From NCBI GenBank assembly GCA_013044185.1, contig JABEUX010000018.1:1-35517 (forward strand): a stretch of DNA of 35,517 nucleotides. The letters are read 5' to 3'. Positions 14,434-21,711 of this stretch are shown piece after piece (position 1 is the first letter of the stretch; the number at the start of each line of letters is the position of its first letter). The notes under the pieces were generated by a model that saw only the letters and a list, made by a program, of their open reading frames with translations, did not search any database and had not been told where the DNA came from. Both the position numbers and the translations under genes were made by a program. This stretch comes from Vulcanimicrobiota bacterium. GTDB lineage: Bacteria > Vulcanimicrobiota > Vulcanimicrobiia > Vulcanimicrobiales > Vulcanimicrobiaceae.

Positions 14434-16530
14434 ATGCCCGTCCGAATCAAATCGAAAAAACAGGGGGCCGCACCGCCGAGCGTCGCGCCCCCGCCGGCGC
14501 CGCCAGCAACCATCGCACAAACGATCTCTTTGCCGCGTCCCCCCGCCGACGCGCCTCAACTGCCCGCAGGCTTGAGTCTCTGCATGATCGTCAAAAATGA
14601 AGAGAAATTTTTAGCAAAATGTCTGCAGAGCATCGCCCCTCACGTCGATGAAATCTGCATTGTCGATACCGGATCGACCGATCGTACCGTCGAGATCGCG
14701 CGGGAGTTCGGCGCAAAAGTCGAGTTGCGTGAATGGCGGAACGATTTTTCCTGGGCGCGTAACGAAGCGATCGCGATGGCCTCGTACCGGTGGATTTTTA
14801 TGCTCGATGCCGACGAAGAGTATCTGCCCGGCAGCGAATCGCTCCTCGCACAACTCAAGAGCGTTCCCGCCTTCGATACCGGAATCTGGGTACGCTGCTA
14901 TAACGAATCAAACGACTACCAGGGCACCGGGCAGATGTCGCATCTCTTGATCCGTATCTTCCCAAACCATCCGCGGATACGGTATCGCGGTTTGATCCAT
15001 GAATTTATTACGCTCGATCAGTCGCAGCTGGGGCTGAAGGCTTCGGCTTCGCCGATTGCGATCAAACATAGCGGCTACCTCAAAGAGATCGTGACCGAGC
15101 GAGATAAGGGGGCGCGGAACCTTGCGATTGTGAAAGCGGCGGTCGAACGCGAACCGGAAGAAGCCTTTCATTGGTTCAATCTAGGAACCACTGCCTTTCT
15201 CATCGGCGATTACGAAACGGCGCGCAGCGCGCTGGAGATGATGATCGAGGTCAACAAAGAGCAACCTCGAGGTTTTTTTGCCAACGGGCTATCCGCGCTC
15301 GCCGATGTCTATACAGAAAAGTTTAACGACCCGGTGAAAGGCGAAGAAGCCGCGCGCCTTTGTTTGAAATTTTCGCCGCGGTACGCCAACGGACATTTTG
15401 CGCTCGGTAAAGCGCTCGTTGCGCAAAAGCGACTCGCCGATGCACGCGAGGCCTTTCAAGCGGCGATCGCCGACGGCGAGTACAATCACCTCCAGTTTGT
15501 CGTCGATGACGAAGTCTCGAAATGGAAGGCCCACAGCGAAGTCGGCGCGACCTACGTTGCGGAAGGCAACGACGTTGCGGCGGTCGAGTGGTTCGAAAAG
15601 GGGCTCAAAAATCGCCCTTCGGCGTTGCCGTTGCGCCTCAATATCGCTCGTGCGTACGAGCGCCTCAAGCGTATCGATGAAGCGGCTACGACCTTTGCGG
15701 CGGCATTTCGCGATCTTCCATCCGACCAGAGCGCGGTCGACTATGTCAATTTTCTCCTACGCGCGCATCGCGATCGCGAGGCGCTCGATGCGATTCGTGC
15801 GGCGATGCCGCAGATCTCTCCGGCGGCACAGTTCCCGGTGTTGATGGCCGGCGCAGCGGTCTGCGAACGGAACGGCTGGCCCGAGCGCGAGCAGTTTTTG
15901 CTCGATGCCGCCGAGCGCATGCCGGGTGCAGCCCTCGCGCTCGATCCCTTGGAGGCACTGCTCCGTGCGAGAGGCGATCTCGCGGCCATCGAACGCCTCT
16001 ATGACGCCGAAGACGCGACCGAGCCGCTCGAGATCGCCGATTTTCGCCGGCGGGCGAGTCGGTTGCTCGCACAGGGGCGCTTTTCGGAGTCGCGCGCGAT
16101 CGCCGAGCGCGGGTTGGAGCGCGACGGGCGCGACCCCTCGCTCCTACTCGGTGCTGCGCTTGCCTCGTCGAGTATGGGCGATTCGGAGAGCGCGCGACGC
16201 TGGGCACATGCCGTTCCCCCGGAGAGCGGCGAGTTTTTTCTGCGTGCCGGAATGATGCTCGCCCTCGACGCTCGCGGGCGCGGGGAGTTTGAAGAGGCAA
16301 TCGCTGCAACGGAAGCCGTTTTGTCGCGCGCTCCGCAGAACATCGAAGCGGTGGTTCTGCGTTCGAGTATGTTGCAGCAACTCGGCCGGGATCGGGAGAG
16401 CGAAGAGATGCTGCTCGCAGCGCTCCGTTTCGACCCGCAGCGCATCGCCGTCGAACTCTCGATGCTCTATTTAAAACAGGAACGCTTTGAGGACGCGCGC
16501 CGCATCGCCGACGCCGCACTCGTTCGATAG
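14434..16530 (+). CDS. Family 2 glycosyltransferase with TPR repeats
   Basis: A 698-residue protein. A Pro/Ala-rich lead (about 11-46) is followed by a GT-A domain of the family-2 type. It shows the fold start LSLCMIVKNEEKFLAKCLQSI, the nucleotide-binding IVDTGSTDRT (76-85), NDFSWARNEAI, and the metal-binding DADEE (125-129). From about 230 onward it is helical with TPR-like pairs (EEAFHWFNLGTTAFLIGDYETA, ANGHFALGKALVAQKRLADAREAFQAAI, ALPLRLNIARAYERLKRIDEAATTFAAAF). Such GT2-TPR proteins are typical of cytoplasmic glycosyltransferases that modify proteins, including flagellins; TPRs would hold the substrate or partners. It is encoded straight after flagellin and before a dual-GT2 gene (8-base gap). 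The sugar and acceptor are not known. Confidence 0.9.
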   Translation: MPVRIKSKKQGAAPPSVAPPPAPPATIAQTISLPRPPADAPQLPAGLSLCMIVKNEEKFLAKCLQSIAPHVDEICIVDTGSTDRTVEIAREFGAKVELREWRNDFSWARNEAIAMASYRWIFMLDADEEYLPGSESLLAQLKSVPAFDTGIWVRCYNESNDYQGTGQMSHLLIRIFPNHPRIRYRGLIHEFITLDQSQLGLKASASPIAIKHSGYLKEIVTERDKGARNLAIVKAAVEREPEEAFHWFNLGTTAFLIGDYETARSALEMMIEVNKEQPRGFFANGLSALADVYTEKFNDPVKGEEAARLCLKFSPRYANGHFALGKALVAQKRLADAREAFQAAIADGEYNHLQFVVDDEVSKWKAHSEVGATYVAEGNDVAAVEWFEKGLKNRPSALPLRLNIARAYERLKRIDEAATTFAAAFRDLPSDQSAVDYVNFLLRAHRDREALDAIRAAMPQISPAAQFPVLMAGAAVCERNGWPEREQFLLDAAERMPGAALALDPLEALLRARGDLAAIERLYDAEDATEPLEIADFRRRASRLLAQGRFSESRAIAERGLERDGRDPSLLLGAALASSSMGDSESARRWAHAVPPESGEFFLRAGMMLALDARGRGEFEEAIAATEAVLSRAPQNIEAVVLRSSMLQQLGRDRESEEMLLAALRFDPQRIAVELSMLYLKQERFEDARRIADAALVR

Positions 16531-16538
16531 CACCGACC

Positions 16539-19160
16539 TTGCTTTATTCGATCGTCATTCCCGTCTTCAATAAGGCCGCGCTGACGCGCGTCTGTTTGCA
16601 GGCGCTTGCAGAGACGCTGCCGCGTGATATCTTGGGCGAGGTGATCGTCGTCGATAACGGCTCGACCGACGACACTGCAACGGTGCTCGCCGAGTTCCCA
16701 TGGATCAAGACGATCGTCAACGAGCGGAACCTCGGCTTTGCCGTGGCGAACAATCAAGGCGCGGCGGTCGCATCGGGGCGTTTTCTCGTGCTGCTGAATA
16801 ACGATACCAAGGCGCTGCCGGGTTGGTTGGAAGCAATGCTCGCGCATCTCGAAAGCGAGGATGTCGGTGCGGTCGGCGCTCGGCTGCTCTTCGGCGACGG
16901 CCTGATTCAACACGCGGGCGTCATATTTAACGAAATTCTCAGCGGCGTGAATACGATGGCGCCGACGCACTACGGCTTCCTCGCTCCCGGCGATGAGCCG
17001 ACGGTGATGAAGCGTCGCGACGTCCAGGCGGTTACCGGCGCCTGCCTCGCGACGCCGCGAGAGCTTTACGTGCGCCTCGGCGGACTCGATGAAGGTTTTT
17101 GGAACGGCTACGAAGATGTCGATTACTGTTTAAAAATCCGCCATGCTGGTTTACGTATCGTCTACGAGCCGAAGGCCGTGCTCTTCCACTATGAGTCGCA
17201 GTCCGGCTCGCAACGCTTTCGGCGCGTCATGCCGAATATCGCTCGGTTGGAAGGGCGTTGGAGAGACTTCCCGCGGATCGATGCCGGCCTTTGGGATTAC
17301 GAACGGCATCTCGTTAAGCGCACGGTCGTCATGCCGAATGCCGTCGTCTCGGCACAAATGCTTCCGACGCCGTCGATCTCCGTCGTCGTACATGGCGAGA
17401 CGACGAAGAGCGACCGCGTACGCATCGAGCGCGCGCTCCGTGCATCGCCCGTAAATATTGAAAGAATCGCATGGACGGCAGGCGACGATCTTGATGCGGC
17501 GCGCCAGGCGATGGAATTGCGAGGCAATCGATATGCCTTTTTCCTCGATGCTCGCGCCACATTGGCTCCATCGTGGTTCGAACATCTCTCGCGTCGTCTC
17601 GAGATTCGGTACGATGCACTCGCTGCGACGGGAGCGCCCGAGTCGATGGTCGGCTTCGACGCCTCGCCGGCGTGCGGGGACGCGCGAGCGTTGCTGATCG
17701 CACTCTGGCGTTTGCCGCAACACTATCGTCTTGCCGATTTCCCTACCATCGATGGCGCCCTCGCCGACCTCTGCGTTCGCGCGCTCGAACTCGGGCTCGG
17801 GGTCGTTGGAATGGACGAGCCCATTCTCGAAGTTTCGCCGGAGCCGGCACGCGACGATCTCTTCGAACGAACGTATCAGCGGAGCATCGCCTCGCTCATC
17901 GGCGGCGACGATCGCTTTTTGATGGAACGATTTGCAGCGATCCGGCGTCCCGCCGCAGGGCTCGTTTCGATCGTTACGCTCAGTTGGAACGCTCCCGAGT
18001 ATACGAAGCTGGCAATCGCCTCACTATTAGCCCGCACGAGGGAGCCATTTGAAATTATCGTCGTCGATAATGGTTCGGGCCCCGACACGATTGCCTACCT
18101 CCGCTCGATCGACGACCCACACGTCCGCGTCATTTATAATGCAACGAATCGCGGTTTCGGCGCGGGCAATAATATCGGATTGGCGGCCGCAAACGGCGAC
18201 TTCGTCGTCGTACTCAATAACGATGTTTTGGTTAGCGATGGTTGGCTCGACGCCTTGTTGCGTCCATATGGGGATATGCGCGCCCTCGGTATCACGGCAC
18301 CGCGAAGCAACAGCGTCTCCGGGCACCAACAAATTCCCAACGCGCGCTACGATGACGAAGCGGCGATGCTCGCGTTTGCGGCGGAGAGAGGACTCCGCTT
18401 CAGCGGGCGTGGCTATTTTACCGATCGCGCGGTGGGCTTCTGTCTCTGCATGCCGAGAGTCCTCATCGACGAAATCGGCGGATTCGACGAGCGCTTCGCG
18501 GTCGGTAATTTCGAAGATGACGACCTCTGTATGCGCGCACGCGCGGCGGGGTATAAAATCTTTGTCTGCGAGGATGCGTTTATCCATCATTTTGGTAGCC
18601 GGAGCTTTGTCGCTAATAATGTGGATTACGGAGCGACGATGCGGGCGAACTGGAGCTATTTTGCGGCGAAGTGGGGCTACGCGCCCACCTATCCCGAGAG
18701 TGGTTACGACCCGCGCCCCGGCTATTATAACGGCTTCGATCGTGCGCTTCATTATGCGGCGCTCCCGAAACCCAAACGCGCTATGGAAGGAGCGGAGCGC
18801 GCGGACGACTCGGCCGCTCTCGCGACGGTCGGCGTGCGCTTCCTCGCAGAGGTTCCCGATAGCGATGCCGCGTGGGAGCCCGTTGGACGCTTCCTTCGGC
18901 GGTATCTCCGCGCGTTCCGCGCCGAGGATGCCGTCGTACTGACGCTGCGCCTCGGAGCTGCCGGCGATGCCTCGACGATCGAGCGTCGCATCGAAAGGGT
19001 GCTGTCGTCGTTGAACATTTCGGCGGATATCTGCGCCGATATCGAGGTGCTCGATGCCGATGAGGAGCTCGTTGCATCGTCGCGCACGATCGCAATAGCC
19101 GATATTGAATCGGCGAGCCCGAGTGCATTGCGACGGCTTATCGGGATGGAGAATCCATGA
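16539..19160 (+). CDS. Tandem family 2 glycosyltransferase (two GT2 domains)
   Basis: An 873-residue protein with two GT2 domains. Domain 1 (about 1-250) has YSIVIPVFNKAALT, VIVVDNGSTDDT, NLGFAVANNQG, the metal motif in VLLNNDT (85-91), and the acceptor-side NGYEDVDYCLKIRHAG. Domain 2 (about 473-700) repeats the pattern: SIVTLSWNAPEYTKLAI, IIVVDNGSGPD, NRGFGAGNNIGLAA, VVLNNDV and FEDDDLCMRARAAGY. Both therefore keep the residues for catalysis. A spacer (about 260-470) and a C-terminal part (about 760-873) are unlike known domains. Two different sugar-transfer steps, or processive transfer, are likely. The TTG start at 16539 gives the expected GT2 N-terminus. It overlaps the next gene by four bases (ATGA). 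A role in flagellin or FlgK/FlgL glycosylation is inferred from position. Confidence 0.92.
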   Translation: MLYSIVIPVFNKAALTRVCLQALAETLPRDILGEVIVVDNGSTDDTATVLAEFPWIKTIVNERNLGFAVANNQGAAVASGRFLVLLNNDTKALPGWLEAMLAHLESEDVGAVGARLLFGDGLIQHAGVIFNEILSGVNTMAPTHYGFLAPGDEPTVMKRRDVQAVTGACLATPRELYVRLGGLDEGFWNGYEDVDYCLKIRHAGLRIVYEPKAVLFHYESQSGSQRFRRVMPNIARLEGRWRDFPRIDAGLWDYERHLVKRTVVMPNAVVSAQMLPTPSISVVVHGETTKSDRVRIERALRASPVNIERIAWTAGDDLDAARQAMELRGNRYAFFLDARATLAPSWFEHLSRRLEIRYDALAATGAPESMVGFDASPACGDARALLIALWRLPQHYRLADFPTIDGALADLCVRALELGLGVVGMDEPILEVSPEPARDDLFERTYQRSIASLIGGDDRFLMERFAAIRRPAAGLVSIVTLSWNAPEYTKLAIASLLARTREPFEIIVVDNGSGPDTIAYLRSIDDPHVRVIYNATNRGFGAGNNIGLAAANGDFVVVLNNDVLVSDGWLDALLRPYGDMRALGITAPRSNSVSGHQQIPNARYDDEAAMLAFAAERGLRFSGRGYFTDRAVGFCLCMPRVLIDEIGGFDERFAVGNFEDDDLCMRARAAGYKIFVCEDAFIHHFGSRSFVANNVDYGATMRANWSYFAAKWGYAPTYPESGYDPRPGYYNGFDRALHYAALPKPKRAMEGAERADDSAALATVGVRFLAEVPDSDAAWEPVGRFLRRYLRAFRAEDAVVLTLRLGAAGDASTIERRIERVLSSLNISADICADIEVLDADEELVASSRTIAIADIESASPSALRRLIGMENP

Positions 19161-21163
19161 GGTTTCACGATCGGCATCGTCGATTCGCGCTCGCTCCGAT
19201 GCAGGAGGCGCAGGCGGCGATTGATGCGGCCTCGCTGGCGTTTGCACGCTTAGAGCCGGGCTGGTCGCTCACCCAACGCTCCGCCCTCGATCTCGGATTT
19301 CGCAAGGACGATCGTTGGACGATTGTGTTCGGCTGTGAGGTAGAGGTCGCCCCGCTCTTGGAGCGGGAGAGTAGCGTGCTACTCTGGCCGCTCGATTATC
19401 GCTCGCTCGATCGGCAACGCGTCGACGATATCGAACGCGCGATCTTTCCGTGGCTGCGCGTACAGTTTTTTAATCGACGCGCGCGCTCTACGAGCCTGGA
19501 AATTTTCGATTCCCGCGCGGGGGGCGAGATCGAGCGCGCGCGCGAGATGGGGCTACTCGGCGTTACAAGGTATACCGAGCTCTACGAGGATCTCGCACCA
19601 TACGTCTATGCCGCGCGTCACGTTCGCTCCGGAACGCGGGCAGCGATCGTCGATTCGCGCGGCGCGGTTGGGGCGCTCTCGTTAGAGCGTGCCGGCGCTC
19701 GTATCTCGCTCGATCTCGGTGACCTCGATGCGCTCGCCTTCGCTACGCGTTGGCTCGATATCGCGCCCGTCGACCTCGATCGCGCCGATCGCTACGATAT
19801 CGCCATCGCGAACCGCCCCGGCGCGCTACCGGCCGCGCGCGTACGCGTCCTTCGCGATGGAGGGGAGAGCGGCGATATCGCGATACCCGTTACCATCGCA
19901 TTGCCGCCCGCGATCACGGTCTCGTTCGATCCCGACGACGGGCCGACGGCGAGTACGCTCGGCATTTCGTTCGATGGTGTTCCCGCCGAAGCGCGCGCGA
20001 GCGTCTTCAACGAACCGGCGGCGCACGGTGGATCGTCGGGGAGAATCGCAATGCTCGTGCGAGGAGATGCGCTGGCGAATCCCGATGCCGATACGATGGC
20101 GATGCACGTCCTCGCTCGACGATTGGAACGCGAAGGCTTCGAAGTCGGCGTCTTTCCGGTTGGGGCGCGCGCCGATCTCTCCTCCTACGATCTCGTACAT
20201 GCTTGGGGGAGCGAGGTCGCTCCGGCGACGCTCGCGTTGCTGCAATCGTTACCCGCGATGCCGCTCGTTGCTTCGCTCTCCATCGACGACCCGCGCGGCG
20301 AAGCCTTCTCCGGGCCGAAGGCCGCGAAAGCGGTCTACGGTAACGTCAGCGATGCCGCGATGTTCGATCTCTATTTTGCAGCGCTCGGCGCACGTTCGCT
20401 CTCGATCGATAGCGTCGCGCCGGAGCGAGAGTTCGATCCGCTCCCGGCGGTAGAGGCAGGGGTGCGGGCGATGCTCGGCCGCTGCGATGTCGCAATCCTC
20501 TCGGGGCCGGTTGAAGAAGCCTTATTGCGTAGCCGCTTCGGTTGGTCCGGAAGCGCGATCTCCGTTTCCGCGCTCGTCGAGGGCTCGCCGCCCTGTGAGG
20601 ATGCGGCCGTGCTCGTCGGCGAGGGAGAGTTCGTCCTCTGCGATCTTCCCGTCGAGGCGCGCTGCAACCAAATCGCCCTGGCGCTCGCCGCGAAAAAGCG
20701 CTCGATTCCCATCGTCTTTACCGGCCCGGTCATCGACCATCAGTGGTTCCAGGGACTGATGGAGTCGATGGGGGTGCACGCTCTCTGGATTCCCCAACGG
20801 CACCTCAACCAGGCAAATAGATCCTGGCTGCGGGCGCGCGCGAGGGTGGTCGCCGACTGCGCCTGGAGCGGGCGGGGAATTCATTCGGTGGTCGCCGCAG
20901 CCGCGACGGGAGCCTTTCCTCTGCTATCGGCCGCGGGATACGGGCGCGAACTCTTCGCTCCCTTCGCCGAGATCGTCGATCCCGGAGCGCATGCCAACAT
21001 CGAGGAGGGGCTCGTACGGGCCTGGGAGCGGGCACCCGAAGAGCGCGACGCCCTCCGTTCGCACGTCCGCGTCGCCTTCGACCAAACCTCGGCCTTTATC
21101 GCCTCGGTGACCGCATATCAGCTCGCCGGCGAGCGGGCCCGGAGCCGCACTCCAACGAGCTAA
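19157..21163 (+). CDS. Large unknown protein with a GT-B-like C-terminal half
   Basis: A 668-residue protein of no family I recognise. Residues 1-290 have no known motif. From about 293 it reads like a GT-B (family-4) glycosyltransferase. The N-terminal sub-domain has RIAMLVRGDALANPDADTMAMHVLARRLEREGFEVGVFP and YDLVHAWGS. The C-terminal sub-domain has EGEFVLCDLPVEARCNQIALALAAKKRSIPIVFTG (about 489-525) and SGRGIHSVVAAAATGAFPLLSAAGYGRELF (about 572-600). The EGFG-type, E-x7-E donor-binding motif is not kept: the first glutamate is replaced by SGRG and the second position is Ala-rich. It may be inactive, or a regulatory or scaffold partner of the two upstream transferases. It overlaps the preceding gene by four bases. 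The sigma-28-like promoter of flaG begins in its stop codon. Confidence 0.6.
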   Translation: MRFHDRHRRFALAPMQEAQAAIDAASLAFARLEPGWSLTQRSALDLGFRKDDRWTIVFGCEVEVAPLLERESSVLLWPLDYRSLDRQRVDDIERAIFPWLRVQFFNRRARSTSLEIFDSRAGGEIERAREMGLLGVTRYTELYEDLAPYVYAARHVRSGTRAAIVDSRGAVGALSLERAGARISLDLGDLDALAFATRWLDIAPVDLDRADRYDIAIANRPGALPAARVRVLRDGGESGDIAIPVTIALPPAITVSFDPDDGPTASTLGISFDGVPAEARASVFNEPAAHGGSSGRIAMLVRGDALANPDADTMAMHVLARRLEREGFEVGVFPVGARADLSSYDLVHAWGSEVAPATLALLQSLPAMPLVASLSIDDPRGEAFSGPKAAKAVYGNVSDAAMFDLYFAALGARSLSIDSVAPEREFDPLPAVEAGVRAMLGRCDVAILSGPVEEALLRSRFGWSGSAISVSALVEGSPPCEDAAVLVGEGEFVLCDLPVEARCNQIALALAAKKRSIPIVFTGPVIDHQWFQGLMESMGVHALWIPQRHLNQANRSWLRARARVVADCAWSGRGIHSVVAAAATGAFPLLSAAGYGRELFAPFAEIVDPGAHANIEEGLVRAWERAPEERDALRSHVRVAFDQTSAFIASVTAYQLAGERARSRTPTS

Positions 21164-21188
21164 ACTGCATCTCGTGCGCCGCCGATGA
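21161..21188 (+). promoter_or_regulatory. sigma-28-like promoter before flaG-fliD-fliS
   Basis: TAAA (21161-21164) starts in the stop codon of the preceding gene; a 16-base spacer leads to GCCGATGA (21181-21188). The spacing is identical to the flgF and fliC promoters. It would drive flaG, fliD, fliS and the small gene after it. Confidence 0.6.
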
Positions 21189-21219
21189 TAGTAAAGAGAG
21201 TACTCGAGGGGGATTTCAC

Positions 21220-21675
21220 ATGGATGTTTCGTCAGCTGCGGCCGTTGCGCCGCCACCGGTCGCCGGAAACGTCGGCGCCTCGGGCGCGAGCGGCGTTGCT
21301 CCGGGCGCAGGTGAGGGCGCCCCACTTGGAGGGACGACGCCACCCATTGCGAGTCTCCCACCCGTTCCGGTGGGGCCGGTCGGCACGCCGAGTTCATCTG
21401 GCGCTCCCCCCTCGGTCGGTTTTGGCCCGGCGCCGACCAGCGGCGACGGGAAAGTTGTGTCGTCGGTCGCGCGCTTCTTCGGTCCGCCCTCGAATCCGCA
21501 TCCCGTTACGCTCAACGTCTCGTATCGGGTTTTGCACCACCCGAACGAAATCGTGACCGTTTTTTCCGACCCGCAGACCAATCAGGAAGTCGCGCAATTT
21601 CCTCCGGAGATTCTCATCGGCATCGCCGAATTTTTCGACCAGCATCAAGGAGTGACGCTCGACAGCAACGCGTAA
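21220..21675 (+). CDS. flaG: FlaG family protein with long Pro/Gly-rich lead
   Basis: FlaG proteins are small flagellar proteins linked to filament length, found next to fliD. The 151-residue protein has the domain only in its last 55 residues (LNVSYRVLHHPNEIVTVFSDPQTNQEVAQFPPEILIGIAEFFDQHQGVTLD), including the marker Q-x-P-P-E. Before it lies an 80-residue stretch of almost only Ala, Gly, Pro, Ser, Val and Thr, which is far longer than usual and probably unfolded. The start at 21220 follows GAGGGGGA at about 21206-21213. It opens the unit flaG-fliD-fliS, and its order and domain make the call sound. The extension may be a substrate for modification or a flexible spacer. Confidence 0.88.
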   Translation: MDVSSAAAVAPPPVAGNVGASGASGVAPGAGEGAPLGGTTPPIASLPPVPVGPVGTPSSSGAPPSVGFGPAPTSGDGKVVSSVARFFGPPSNPHPVTLNVSYRVLHHPNEIVTVFSDPQTNQEVAQFPPEILIGIAEFFDQHQGVTLDSNA

Positions 21676-21711
21676 CGCGATGCACGACGGGCGCAGTTAG
21701 GAAAGGAATCC

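Noticed and set aside
18027-19247. 406-codon reverse frame over the tandem glycosyltransferase
   Set aside because: The forward frame has full GT2 motifs; the reverse one has none.
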